A DNA stretch of 64,000 nucleotides, taken from NCBI RefSeq assembly GCF_025961225.1, contig NZ_JAOQNG010000001.1, positions 595,001-659,000 of the forward strand, in the 5' to 3' direction. The DNA is from Azospirillum canadense. Its GTDB lineage: Bacteria; Pseudomonadota; Alphaproteobacteria; Azospirillales; Azospirillaceae. The position numbers were made by a program, and so were the translations under genes. Below the pieces are notes generated by a model. That model had not been told where the DNA came from, made no database searches, and was given only the letters and a program-made list of their open reading frames with translations. Shown here piece by piece: positions 28,161 through 37,324 of this stretch (positions are counted from its first letter, which is position 1; every line of letters begins with the position of its first letter).

Positions 28161-30470
28161 ATGGTCCACCGGCATCCCGGCCACCCACCTTCCGACGGCC
28201 CCGTAACCCCGCCGTCCCCGCTCGTCGCCGATGCCCGGCGCGCCCTGGGCCGCGGCGCCGTGCAGCAGGCCCTTCTGGCGTTCGGGTCGGTCCGCTTCCT
28301 GATGCGCGCGTCGGGGCTGACCTTCATCGCGGTGGTGAACGCGATGATCGCCTACGGCGTATGGCAGCACCACCGGGAATCCATCGGCGCGGCCGAGCGC
28401 GCCACGCGCAATCTAGCGCTGGTCCTGGACGAGCAGGCGGGGCGCACCGTGTCGGGCGTCGACCTGCTGCTGACCGACCTGCTGACCCTGCTGGACGTGC
28501 ATCCGGACGGGCGCAGCCGGGGCAGTGCTGCGATCCACGACCTGCTGCGCGCGCGCCGCGACGCGCTGGCGCCGATCGCCGGGCTGGTGGTGGTGGACGA
28601 AACCGGAGTCACGCTCCACCATTCCGCCGATACGAACCCGCCGGACGTTTCTCTGACGGACCGGTCCTATTTCGCCGTCCACCGCGACGGTGCGGCTCCA
28701 AACGGTGCTGTGGCTCCAAGTGGACTCTTCGTCGGGCCGCCCATAGCCAGCCGGGCCTTCCCCGGCACCAGCGTCATCCCGATCAGCCGCCGCTGGACCC
28801 GCCCGGACGGCCGGTTCGGCGGCGTGGTCGTGGCGATGATCAACCCCGCGCAGCTCGGCACCAGCCTGACGGCCCTGGAGGGCGGCGGGGGCAGCACGGC
28901 GACGCTGGCGCTGAGCGACGGATCGGTCCTGCTGCGGCGGCCGGCCAACAAGCCAGACGACAAGCCCGACAGCAGCCCGGCGCGGCTCGACGGGTGGGCG
29001 GAGATTCGGCCGTTGCTGGCGACAGGCTGGGAGGGCACGCTGCACGCGGCCCTGCCCGACGACGGACGTCCGGGCATCGTCAGCCTGCGCCGCGGCCGGA
29101 CGCATCCCTTCGTCGTGATTGCCGCCGTGGCGCAGGCCGACGCGCTGGCCGAATGGCGGCGCGACAGCGCGGTCTGGACCCTGATGGCGTTGGGCATGAC
29201 CGCGGTGATCGCCCTGCTGACCGTCCATGTGGAGCGGCAGCAAGCGCGCGGCGACCGGGACCAAATGAGGCTGGCGCGCGCGTCGCGCCGCATCCGCGGC
29301 ATCCTGGACTCCATGGTGGACGCCGTGGTGACCATCAATGCCCGCGGCCGGATCGAGACCTTCAACCCGGCGGCCGAGCGCCTGTTCGGCTTCGCCGAGG
29401 CCGAGGTGGTGGGGAAGAGCGTCAACATCCTGCTGCCCGAGAGCCTTCACGCGGATCACGACCGCAGCATGGCTGACTATCGTCCGGAGGCGGGGTCTCG
29501 CATCATCGGCAGCGACCGCGAGGTGCTGGCCGTCCGCCGCGACGGCTCCACCTTCCCGATCACGCTCGCGGTCAGCGTTGTGCGCTTGGAGGATGAGTCC
29601 GGGTCCGGTGGCGTGAAGGGTGGGCAGAGCGTCTTCGTGGGGGTCATCCGCGACATCAGCAAGCGCAAGCAGCAGGAGGCGGAACTGCTCGCGTCCAAAA
29701 GCCAGGCGGAGATGGCCAACCGCGCCAAGTCCGAATTCCTGGCGAACATGAGCCACGAGCTGCGCACGCCTCTGAACGCCATCATCGGCTTTTCGGAAAT
29801 CCTGGACAGCGAATTCTTCGGCAAGCTGAACGACCGCCAGAAGGCCTGCGCCAAGGACATCCACGACAGCGGCAAGCATTTGCTGGACATCGTCAACGCG
29901 GTGCTCGACATGTCGAAGATCGAGGCCGGCCGCTACGAGTTGACCGAGGAGGTGGTCGATCCCGCCGACGCGCTGGCGCAGTGCCTGATGATGGTCCGCG
30001 ACCGCGCCCGGGACGCGCGGGTGGAACTGCGCAGTGGGATCGTCGACGGCCCTGCGGGCGAGTTGCCGGCCGTCTGGCTGGACCGCCGGGCCTTCAAGCA
30101 GGTCGTGCTGAATCTGTTGTCCAACGCCGTGAAGTTCACCCCGGACGGCGGCCGCGTCACTTTGGCCGCCCGCGTCGAGGAGGACGGAAGCCTGGCCGTG
30201 TCGGTGGCCGACACCGGCATCGGCATCGCGCCGGAGTTCATGGAGCACCTGTTCCAGCCTTTCCGGCAAGCCGAAAACACCGTGTCCCGATCCTTCGAGG
30301 GCACGGGGCTGGGTCTGTCGATCTCCAAGAACCTCATGGAGCTGCACGGCGGTTCGCTGAGCTGCGCCAGCACGCCGGGCATCGGCACCACCATGACCGC
30401 CCGCTTCCCCGCCGAGCGGACCGTCAAGCCCGGCGAAGCGGAGGCACTGGTGGTCGCGGCGCTGTCGTGA
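28161..30470 (+). CDS. Membrane-bound PAS sensor histidine kinase
   Basis: The 769-residue protein has two transmembrane helices (about 50-66 and 337-355) flanking a periplasmic double-Cache-like domain with LTDRSYFAVHRDG. A PAS domain follows with NARGRIETFNPAAERLFGF, then a HisKA domain with phospho-acceptor H532 in ANMSHELRTPLNAI and an HATPase domain with LLSNAVKFTPDGG, DTGIGI and GTGLGL. It should autophosphorylate in response to a small periplasmic ligand. No response regulator is adjacent, so it is an orphan kinase. Confidence 0.93.
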   Translation: MVHRHPGHPPSDGPVTPPSPLVADARRALGRGAVQQALLAFGSVRFLMRASGLTFIAVVNAMIAYGVWQHHRESIGAAERATRNLALVLDEQAGRTVSGVDLLLTDLLTLLDVHPDGRSRGSAAIHDLLRARRDALAPIAGLVVVDETGVTLHHSADTNPPDVSLTDRSYFAVHRDGAAPNGAVAPSGLFVGPPIASRAFPGTSVIPISRRWTRPDGRFGGVVVAMINPAQLGTSLTALEGGGGSTATLALSDGSVLLRRPANKPDDKPDSSPARLDGWAEIRPLLATGWEGTLHAALPDDGRPGIVSLRRGRTHPFVVIAAVAQADALAEWRRDSAVWTLMALGMTAVIALLTVHVERQQARGDRDQMRLARASRRIRGILDSMVDAVVTINARGRIETFNPAAERLFGFAEAEVVGKSVNILLPESLHADHDRSMADYRPEAGSRIIGSDREVLAVRRDGSTFPITLAVSVVRLEDESGSGGVKGGQSVFVGVIRDISKRKQQEAELLASKSQAEMANRAKSEFLANMSHELRTPLNAIIGFSEILDSEFFGKLNDRQKACAKDIHDSGKHLLDIVNAVLDMSKIEAGRYELTEEVVDPADALAQCLMMVRDRARDARVELRSGIVDGPAGELPAVWLDRRAFKQVVLNLLSNAVKFTPDGGRVTLAARVEEDGSLAVSVADTGIGIAPEFMEHLFQPFRQAENTVSRSFEGTGLGLSISKNLMELHGGSLSCASTPGIGTTMTARFPAERTVKPGEAEALVVAALS

Positions 30471-30503
30471 GGGCGACTTTCGGCACAGCGCCGCTGCCGA
30501 GCC

Positions 30504-30965
30504 TCAACCGGGGCGCCGCTCCCGGAAGAAATCCTTCAGCATCGCCCCGGCCCGCGTCTCGTCGATGCCGCCGTAGACCTCCGGCGCGTGGTGGCAGGTG
30601 GGCTGGGAGTAGAAGCGCGGGCCATGCTCCACGCCGCCCCCCTTGGGGTCGTAGGCGCCGAAATAGACGCGCCGCAGCCGGGCGAAGCTGATCGCCGCGG
30701 CGCAGAGCGCGCAGGGCTCCAGCGTCACGTAGAGATCCAGGCCGGGCAGGCGCGGTTCCCCCAGCGCGGCGCAGGCCTCGCGGATGGCCAGCACCTCGGC
30801 GTGGGCGGTGGGGTCGTTCAGCTCCTCCGTCCGGTTGCCGGCGCGGGCCAGCACGGCGCCGGTCGCGGGATCGACCACGACGGCGCCGACCGGCACCTCG
30901 CCGCGGGCGGCGGCGGCCTCGGCCTCCGCGAAGGCGGCTTCCATGGGAGAGGGATTCGGGCGCAT
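30504..30965 (-). CDS. tadA: Cytidine/adenosine deaminase-like protein, TadA type
   Basis: The protein of about 153 residues has zinc-binding motifs HAEVLAIREA and PCALCAAAI and GEVPVGAVVVDPATG near the start. This agrees with TadA-type tRNA adenosine deaminases that make inosine at the wobble position of tRNA-Arg. The ATG at 30965 gives a normal length; ATG 30944 and 31016 are alternatives in the same frame. It is divergent from the dodecin gene and convergent with the kinase. Confidence 0.88.
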   Translation of the reverse strand: MRPNPSPMEAAFAEAEAAAARGEVPVGAVVVDPATGAVLARAGNRTEELNDPTAHAEVLAIREACAALGEPRLPGLDLYVTLEPCALCAAAISFARLRRVYFGAYDPKGGGVEHGPRFYSQPTCHHAPEVYGGIDETRAGAMLKDFFRERRPG

Positions 30966-31091
30966 GCGCGCAAGATGGCGGGCGACTTCCGCCGTCGTCA
31001 AGGAGCGGATCTCCATCCTGCGCTGTTGAGACCAAGGTCGGCGCCACGCCGATCCAAGGCCAATGGCCCAACGCAATGGAGGAGGCATCCC

Positions 31092-31301
31092 ATGGACAAC
31101 CACGTCTACAAGAAGGTCGAGATCGTCGGCACCGCGGAGACCTCGATCGACGACGCGATCCGAAACGGGATCCAGCGCGCCGCCAAGACGCTGAAGAACG
31201 TCGACTGGTTCGAGGTGGGGGAGGTCCGGGGCAACGTGCAGGGCGGCAAGGTCGCGCAGTTCCAGGTCGTCCTGAAGGTCGGCTTCCGGCTGGAAGAATA
31301 A
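31092..31301 (+). CDS. Dodecin flavin-binding protein
   Basis: The 69-residue protein matches dodecin in length and sequence: VYKKVEIVGTAETSIDDAI, NVDWFEVGEVRGNV with the flavin-stacking Trp, and QFQVVLKVGFRLEE. Dodecins form dodecamers that store or buffer flavins in the cytoplasm. A strong GGAGGAGG lies ahead of the ATG at 31092. It sits 60 bp before rluB. Confidence 0.94.
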   Translation: MDNHVYKKVEIVGTAETSIDDAIRNGIQRAAKTLKNVDWFEVGEVRGNVQGGKVAQFQVVLKVGFRLEE

Positions 31302-31362
31302 CGGAACAAAGTGCTGTGCCATGGGTTGCGGCCGGAACGGTCAAGCCCTATGGTCCGTGCCC

Positions 31363-32607
31363 ATGGACAGCCCCGATCTCGATCATTCCGAACCTTCCGC
31401 CGCCGAGGCCTCGAACGAGCCTGACGCCGGCGAGCGAATCGCCAAGCGGCTGGCGCGCGCGGGCCTGTGCTCGCGCCGCGACGCCGAGCGCTGGATCACC
31501 GAAGGCCGCGTCGCCGTCAATGGCACGACGCTCGACAGCCCGGCCTGCGTGGTGCGGCCGGGCGACATCGTGCAGGTGGACGGCAAGGTCATTCCGGAGC
31601 CGGAACCGGCCCGGCTGTGGCGCTATCACAAGCCGTCGGGGCTGGTCACCACCGCCCGCGACGAGAAGGGGCGAGCCACCGTCTTCGAACGCCTGCCGCC
31701 GGACATGCCGCGGGTGATCTCCATCGGCCGCCTCGACCTGACGACCGAAGGGCTTCTGCTGCTGACCAACGACGGGGAGCTGGCCCGCTTCCTGGAGCTG
31801 CCGGCCACGGGCTGGACGCGCCGTTACCGCGTGCGCGTCTTTGGCGAGGTGGACGAGAAGAAGCTGGCCGACCTGGAGAAGGGCCCGACCATCGAGGGCG
31901 TGAAGTACGGCCCGATCGAGGCGGCGCTGGACCGCATCCAGGGCCGCAACGCCTGGCTGACAGTCAGCCTGAAGGAAGGCAAGAACCGCGAGATCCGCAA
32001 GGTCATGGAGGCGCTGGGCCTCCAGGTGAACCGCCTGATCCGCGTCGCCTACGGCCCCTTCCAGCTGGGCAAGCTGGAGGAAGGCGCCGTCGAGGAGGTG
32101 CCGAAGCGCGTGGTGCGGGAGCAGGTCTCCCGCTTCTTCACCGGCGCCGACCCCGCGGAGGAAGCCAAGCCCAAGACCGGCGGCCGCAACGGCGGGACCA
32201 AGGCTGCTGCGAAGGCGGAGGGTGCGGCTGCGTCGGCCAAGGCTCCGGCCAGGGCTCCGGCCAAGGCGGCCAAGCCGCGCGACGCCAAGGAAGGCTGGGC
32301 GAAGGCGGAGCCGAAGGCCGCATCGAAGGCCGCCCCTGGGCGCCGCGGCCCGGCCAAGCCCGGTACGGCCAAGCCGGCGGCGGCTGCGCCATCGGCCGAG
32401 GGCCGGAACACGCTCAGCCTGAAGGGTGGCAAGCCGGCCGGCGGGGGCAGGCCCGGTGGTAAGCCCGGCGGCAATCCCGGTGGCGGTCCCCAGGGACCGA
32501 AGCCGCGCGGCCCCGGCGGGCGCGGCGGCCCCGGAAAGACCGAGGGCGGCGGAAGAACAGAGGGCGGTGGACGGCCGGAGCGGGCCCGTGCGGATCGTCG
32601 GCGGTAG
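31363..32607 (+). CDS. rluB: Pseudouridine synthase RluB-type with long basic tail
   Basis: The 414-residue enzyme has an S4 RNA-binding domain (LARAGLCSRRDAERWITEG) and an RsuA-type catalytic domain with the Asp motif in IGRLDLTTEGLLLLTNDG. It should make pseudouridine in 23S rRNA near position 2605. The last about 165 residues are a low-complexity Ala/Lys/Pro then Gly/Pro/Arg-rich tail without folding signal, which probably contacts rRNA. The end overlaps the GTG start of rsmD by 20 bases, suggesting coupling. RluB, RluE and RsuA are hard to separate, and the long tail favours RluB. Confidence 0.92.
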   Translation: MDSPDLDHSEPSAAEASNEPDAGERIAKRLARAGLCSRRDAERWITEGRVAVNGTTLDSPACVVRPGDIVQVDGKVIPEPEPARLWRYHKPSGLVTTARDEKGRATVFERLPPDMPRVISIGRLDLTTEGLLLLTNDGELARFLELPATGWTRRYRVRVFGEVDEKKLADLEKGPTIEGVKYGPIEAALDRIQGRNAWLTVSLKEGKNREIRKVMEALGLQVNRLIRVAYGPFQLGKLEEGAVEEVPKRVVREQVSRFFTGADPAEEAKPKTGGRNGGTKAAAKAEGAAASAKAPARAPAKAAKPRDAKEGWAKAEPKAASKAAPGRRGPAKPGTAKPAAAAPSAEGRNTLSLKGGKPAGGGRPGGKPGGNPGGGPQGPKPRGPGGRGGPGKTEGGGRTEGGGRPERARADRRR

Positions 32608-33175
32608 GCACCGCGGCCGGCGGCTGGCCGCCCCGGCCGGGCGCGACACGCGGCCGACCACCGACCGCACCCGCGAATCCATCTTCAACATCCTGGCCCA
32701 CGCCGACTGGGGGCCGGACGGCGCCGATCCGGTCGAGGGCGCGGTCCTGGTGGACGCCTTCTGCGGCACCGGCGCCCTGGGGCTGGAGGCGCTGTCGCGG
32801 GGCGCCGCGCACGGCAGCTTCCTCGACATGGGCCGCGCCGCCCTGGACGCCGTCCGTGCCAACATCGCGGAACTTGGGGAAGGGGAGCGCGCCGCCGTGC
32901 TGCGCGCCGACGCCACCAAGCCCCCGGCCCCGCGCCGTCCCTGCACGCTGGCTTTCCTCGACCCGCCCTACGGCCAGGATCTGGCGCCGCGGGCGCTGGA
33001 GGGGCTGGCGAAGGCCGGATGGCTGGCGCCCGGCGCCGTGCTGGTCGTGGAGGTCGGGGACCGCGACCCGCTGCCCCCGCCGCCGGGCTTCACCATCCTG
33101 GACGAGCGCCGCTACGGCGACACCCGCGTCGTCTTCCTGCGCTACGACAGCGTTCCAGGGCCGGCTCAGGAGTAG
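32588..33175 (+). CDS. rsmD: 16S rRNA (guanine966-N2)-methyltransferase RsmD
   Basis: The 195-residue methyltransferase begins with GTG in VRIVGGRHRGRRL and contains RPTTDRTRESIFNIL, the SAM motif DAFCGTGALGLEALSRGA and catalytic DPPYG. It methylates G966 of 16S rRNA. The GTG start at 32588 lies inside rluB, and the stop overlaps the convergent RTX gene by ten bases (33166-33175). A longer frame exists from 32426 but runs through the rluB tail. Confidence 0.92.
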   Translation: MRIVGGRHRGRRLAAPAGRDTRPTTDRTRESIFNILAHADWGPDGADPVEGAVLVDAFCGTGALGLEALSRGAAHGSFLDMGRAALDAVRANIAELGEGERAAVLRADATKPPAPRRPCTLAFLDPPYGQDLAPRALEGLAKAGWLAPGAVLVVEVGDRDPLPPPPGFTILDERRYGDTRVVFLRYDSVPGPAQE

Positions 33176-34326
33176 GTGAACAGGCCCGCTGTGACCTGGC
33201 TGCGCGCGAGGCCGGCCAGGGTCAGCTGGTCGCCGCCGCCGAAGTCCAGCACGGCGCTGCCGCTGCCGTCGCTGCCCAGGCTGTAGGTCATGCCCTTGGT
33301 CAGGTTGATGCGGTCACCCTGCGCGCTGCTGAAATCGGCGATGCGGTCGCGCCCGCCGCCACGCGTGAAGACGAACACGTCGGCCCCGGCGCCGCCCCAC
33401 AGGGTGTCGTTGCCGGCGTCCCCCCACAGCGTGTCGTTGCCGAGGTCGCCCATCAGCAGGTCGGTCCCCGCGCCGCCGTGGAGCTGGTCGTCGCCGGCCC
33501 CGCCGTGCAGCGAGTCCTTGCCGTCGCCACCCCACAGCGTGTCGCGCCCGTCGGTGCCCCACAGCTCGTCGTTGCCGCCCAGCCCGTACAGCGCGTCGTT
33601 GCCGGCCCCGCCATAGAGCGTGTCGTTCGACGCGCTGCCGTTCAGGACCTGATCCTTCGGCGCGTCGACGATGCTGTAGGTCCGGCCGGTGAACATCTCC
33701 GCGTAATGGTCGATCGAGTTCATGTAGTTGGGGCGCAGCGTGTCGGTCAGGTCCGACATGATGGTGCCGGGGGCCGCGAAGTTGCCGTAGGTGGCGCCGC
33801 CCGCATACTCGTCGAAGCAGCCGATCATGTGGCCGAACTCGTGCGCCGCCAGTTCGTCCTGGTAATCGGGTCCCCAGTCGGTCTCGGTGTACCAGTTCAG
33901 CATGTCGCAACGCCCGTTGGCGTTGATGACGTTCACGTCGTACTGCTGGGTCCCCGCGGCCACGAACTGAACGTCGAAGCGGATGGCGTAGCTGTTGGCG
34001 CCGTCCGACAGGCTGTACTTGTTGTTCCAGAGGTTCTCGATCCCCTGTTCCCACACCTGCTGGAGGCTGCCGGCGGTGCCGCCCTGTAGGTGGATGCGCG
34101 TCTGCACCGTGAAGGCCGACCCGTCGAAGCCCAGGTCGTACTTCACGTCCCAGGAAAAGCCGCCGTCGGCCCGGTTCTCGGTGTAGTTGATGGAAGCGGG
34201 CGCGAAGGCCGCCGGGGCGCCGGCGAGCGCGGTCGTCGCCGCCATCGGGGCTGCGGTCTGCGTGCCGGACGGCGACGAGACGGCGTTGCCGAGCGAGTAG
34301 CTGACGGCCTTCTTTTGGTTCTTCAT
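33166..34326 (-). CDS. RTX-repeat secreted metalloprotease-like protein
   Basis: The 386-residue protein begins MKNQKKAVSYSLGNAV with no Sec signal. The middle holds a zinc-protease motif AAHEFGHMIGCFDEY (HExxHxxGxxD-like), followed by six or more GGxGxDxL RTX nonapeptide repeats and a C-terminus with Asp/Gly and a hydrophobic end (SQVTAGLFTYS). RTX repeats bind calcium outside the cell after type I secretion. No transporter genes are nearby. The stop overlaps rsmD by ten bases. The family of the catalytic domain is not certain. Confidence 0.87.
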   Translation of the reverse strand: MKNQKKAVSYSLGNAVSSPSGTQTAAPMAATTALAGAPAAFAPASINYTENRADGGFSWDVKYDLGFDGSAFTVQTRIHLQGGTAGSLQQVWEQGIENLWNNKYSLSDGANSYAIRFDVQFVAAGTQQYDVNVINANGRCDMLNWYTETDWGPDYQDELAAHEFGHMIGCFDEYAGGATYGNFAAPGTIMSDLTDTLRPNYMNSIDHYAEMFTGRTYSIVDAPKDQVLNGSASNDTLYGGAGNDALYGLGGNDELWGTDGRDTLWGGDGKDSLHGGAGDDQLHGGAGTDLLMGDLGNDTLWGDAGNDTLWGGAGADVFVFTRGGGRDRIADFSSAQGDRINLTKGMTYSLGSDGSGSAVLDFGGGDQLTLAGLARSQVTAGLFTYS

Positions 34327-34565
34327 GGCGCTGACCCCCAAATCCCCAGTGTCACCCTGCGTCCGGCACCGTGCCGACCGGTGGCATCATGCGGTTGGTT
34401 TGGGGGGCTTTCTTGTGACCTTAACTATACCTTAACCAAATGATGACCGGCGTAGGACGCCCTTGGTCGTAGGAGTTATGGCGTCCGGGCACCTTGGCCG
34501 GTCGGCGCTGTTGTCAGCCTAGAACGTTGCGGGCGGGTCCGGACGCTTTGGGGGGATGGCAGGGC

Positions 34566-36227
34566 ATGATCAAGGATCTTTGGTACAAGAACGCGGTCAT
34601 CTACAACCTGGCGGTCGGCACCTTCATGGACGCCGACGGCGACGGGATCGGCGATTTCCAGGGGCTGCAGCGGCGGCTGGACTATCTGCACGGTCTGGGC
34701 GTGACCTGCCTGTGGCTGGGGCCGTTCCAAACGTCGCCCATGAAGGACGACGGCTATGACGTCGCCGACTACTACACCGTCGACCCGCGCTACGGCACGC
34801 TGGGCGACTTCGTGGAGTTCAGCCACGCCTGCAAACAGCGCGGCATCCGGGTCATCATCGACCTCGTGATCAACCACACCTCCGACCAGCATCCCTGGTT
34901 CCAGGCGGCCCGCAAGGACCCGAACTCCAAGTACCGCGACTGGTACGTCTGGTCCGACAAGAAGCCGTCCAACGCCGACGAAGGCATGGTCTTCCCCGGC
35001 GTGCAGAAGACGACCTGGACCTGGGACAAGGAGGCGGAGGCCTATTACTTTCACCGCTTCTACGACTTCCAGCCGGACCTCAACACCTCCAACCCGGAGG
35101 TGCAGGCGGAACTGCTGAAGGTCATGGGCTTCTGGATTGAGTTGGGCGTCTCGGGCTTCCGCATGGACGCCGTGCCCTTCATCATCTCCACCAAGGGGCC
35201 GGACGTGAAGACGCCGAAGGAGCAGTTCGACATGCTCCGCATGTTCCGGGAATTCGTGCAGTGGCGCTGCGGCGACGCCATGATCCTGGCGGAGGCCAAC
35301 GTGCTGCCGGACACCGACATGGATTATTTCGGCGACGACGGCGACCGCATGCACATGATGTTCAACTTCCAGGTCAACCAGAACCTGTTCTACGCCATGG
35401 CGTCGGCCGACACGCGCCCTCTAGTCAAGGCGCTGAAGGCGACCAAGCCGCGCCCCGCCACCGCCCAGTGGGGCCAGTTCCTGCGCAACCACGACGAGCT
35501 GGACCTGGGCCGGCTGGACGACGAGCAGCGCAAGCGCGTCTTCGAGGTTTTCGGGCCGGACAAGGGCATGCAGCTCTACGATCGCGGCATCCGCCGCCGG
35601 CTGGCGCCCATGCTGCACGGCGACCGGCGGCGGCTGGAACTGGCCTACAGCCTGCTGTTCACGCTGCCGGGCACCCCGGTCATCCGCTACGGCGACGAGA
35701 TCGGCATGGGCGACGACCTGTCCCTGCCGGAGCGCAACTGTGCCCGCACCCCCATGCAGTGGTCCGACGAGCCCCACGGCGGCTTCACCAAGTCGGACAA
35801 GCCCATCCTGCCGGTGATCAGCGGCGGCGTCTTCGGCTACGAGCGCATCAACGCCGCCCGCCAGCGCCGCGACCCGGGAGCGCTGCTGAACTGGACCGAG
35901 CGGATGATCCGAATGCGCAAGGAATGCCCAGAAATCGGCTGGGGCGACTTCGCGATCCTGCCGACGGGGTCCCCGGCGGTGCTGGCCATGCGCTACGACT
36001 GGAAGAACAATTCGGTCGTGATCCTCCACAACCTCGACGACAAGCCGAAGGAGATCGCGCTGGCCGTCGGCGGGGTGGGGGAGTCGGACCGGCTGGTCAA
36101 TCTGCTGTCGGAGGACCACAGCGACCCCGGCGACGACGGCAAGCACCATCTGGTGATCGAGGCCTACGGCTACCGGTGGTACCGGGTGGGTGGGCTCGAC
36201 TACCTGCTGAGAAGGACGGAGAGCTGA
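34566..36227 (+). CDS. treS: GH13 alpha-amylase-family enzyme, trehalose synthase-like
   Basis: The 553-residue enzyme begins MIKDLWYKNAVIYNLAVGTF and has the GH13 catalytic set: Asp nucleophile in SGFRMDAVPF, acid/base Glu in ILAEANV and the third Asp in FLRNHDELDL, with DLVINHTSDQHPWF near the N-terminus. Sequence and length fit trehalose synthases that interconvert maltose and trehalose, but family-36 or other isomerases are possible. No maltokinase domain or neighbour is present. It may act in osmoprotection. Confidence 0.86.
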   Translation: MIKDLWYKNAVIYNLAVGTFMDADGDGIGDFQGLQRRLDYLHGLGVTCLWLGPFQTSPMKDDGYDVADYYTVDPRYGTLGDFVEFSHACKQRGIRVIIDLVINHTSDQHPWFQAARKDPNSKYRDWYVWSDKKPSNADEGMVFPGVQKTTWTWDKEAEAYYFHRFYDFQPDLNTSNPEVQAELLKVMGFWIELGVSGFRMDAVPFIISTKGPDVKTPKEQFDMLRMFREFVQWRCGDAMILAEANVLPDTDMDYFGDDGDRMHMMFNFQVNQNLFYAMASADTRPLVKALKATKPRPATAQWGQFLRNHDELDLGRLDDEQRKRVFEVFGPDKGMQLYDRGIRRRLAPMLHGDRRRLELAYSLLFTLPGTPVIRYGDEIGMGDDLSLPERNCARTPMQWSDEPHGGFTKSDKPILPVISGGVFGYERINAARQRRDPGALLNWTERMIRMRKECPEIGWGDFAILPTGSPAVLAMRYDWKNNSVVILHNLDDKPKEIALAVGGVGESDRLVNLLSEDHSDPGDDGKHHLVIEAYGYRWYRVGGLDYLLRRTES

Positions 36228-36316
36228 GGGGAAAAGAGGATAGCGCGGGCTTGACTTCCCCGCGCCATCGTCCGACCCTCCCCAGGCCGTTCCCGTTCGG
36301 GAGCGGCACACAGACG

Positions 36317-36470
36317 CTTGTTCTCAGGGCAGGGTGAAAATCCCGACCGGCGGTAGTCCTTCGCGAGAGGGAGAGCCCGCGAGCGCTTATGAGCCCAGCC
36401 AAGGGCTCGTGAGGTCAGCAGATCCGGTGAGATGCCGGAGCCGACGGTTACAGTCCGGATGGAAGAGGAC
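36317..36470 (+). promoter_or_regulatory. FMN riboswitch (RFN element) of ribB
   Basis: The leader contains the conserved RFN core: TTCTCAGGGCAGGGTGAAA, GACCGGCGGTA, AGCCCGCGAGCG, AGATCCGGTGAGA, GGAGCCGACGGTTACAGT and GGATGGAAGAGGAC. FMN binding would repress ribB by the downstream expression platform. The aptamer ends about 142 bp before the ribB start. Confidence 0.96.
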
Positions 36471-36526
36471 GAGCCGGCCCCAGGCCGTGGCCCGCCGTGA
36501 TGGCGGGGCGCGACCGGTGGTCTGCG

Positions 36527-36563
36527 CCGGCGGTGCCGAGGGTTTGGTCCTCGGTACCGCCGG
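36527..36563 (+). terminator. Expression-platform hairpin between FMN riboswitch and ribB
   Basis: A 15-bp stem (CCGGCGGTGCCGAGG and CCTCGGTACCGCCGG with one G-U pair) has a 7-base loop. It lies between aptamer and ribB and is a likely regulatory terminator or structural element, though only a weak T-run (CTCTTT) follows. Confidence 0.6.
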
Positions 36564-36612
36564 GAGACTCTTTGCGCCCTGATTCAGGCTCGCCCCAACC
36601 GGAGTGAGAACC

Positions 36613-37281
36613 ATGAATCAGATCGTTTCCAACAGCAGCACCAACCTCCTCGACCGCTTCGGCACCGCGGAAGAGCGCGTGTCCCGCGCCGTCGAGGCCA
36701 TCCGCCGGGGTGGCGGCGTGGTTGTCGTGGACGACGAGGACCGCGAGAACGAAGGCGACGTGATCTACGCCGCCGAGACCATCACCACCGACCAGATGGC
36801 CCTGCTGATCCGCGAGGGATCGGGGATCGTCTGCCTGATCCTGCCGGACGAGCACCTGCGGCGGCTCGACCTGCCGCCGATGGTGGGGGCCAACACCGCC
36901 CGCTTCGGCACGGCCTTCACCGTGTCCATCGAGGCGCGGGAAGGGGTGAGCACCGGCGTGTCGGCGGCCGACCGCGTCACCACCATCCGCACCGCCATCG
37001 CCGACGGCTGCAAGCCGGACGACCTCGCGCGGCCGGGCCATGTCTTCCCGATCCGCGCGCACGCCGGCGGTCTGGCGGCTAGGCGCGGGCATACGGAGGC
37101 GACCATCGAACTGACCACGCTGGCCGGGCGCAAGCCGGCGGGCGTGCTCTGCGAGGTGATGAACCCCGACGGCACCATGGCCCGCCTGCCGGAACTGGTC
37201 GCCTTCGCGGAACGCCACGGCATGCCGATGGTCAGCATCGCCGACCTGGTCGAGGTCCGGCGGCTGCGATCGGTCGCGTAA
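36613..37281 (+). CDS. ribB: 3,4-dihydroxy-2-butanone-4-phosphate synthase
   Basis: RibB makes DHBP from ribulose 5-phosphate in riboflavin synthesis. The 222-residue protein has [19 protein letters not shown], the catalytic region [14 protein letters not shown] and [11 protein letters not shown], ending with the expected length of a stand-alone RibB without a RibA domain. A GGAGTGAG site precedes the ATG at 36613. It is controlled by the FMN riboswitch upstream. Confidence 0.97.
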   Translation: MNQIVSNSSTNLLDRFGTAEERVSRAVEAIRRGGGVVVVDDEDRENEGDVIYAAETITTDQMALLIREGSGIVCLILPDEHLRRLDLPPMVGANTARFGTAFTVSIEAREGVSTGVSAADRVTTIRTAIADGCKPDDLARPGHVFPIRAHAGGLAARRGHTEATIELTTLAGRKPAGVLCEVMNPDGTMARLPELVAFAERHGMPMVSIADLVEVRRLRSVA

Positions 37282-37324
37282 CGAGCAGGGATGGGGGCTT
37301 CGCCCGTGTGGCGGAGTCCCCGCT

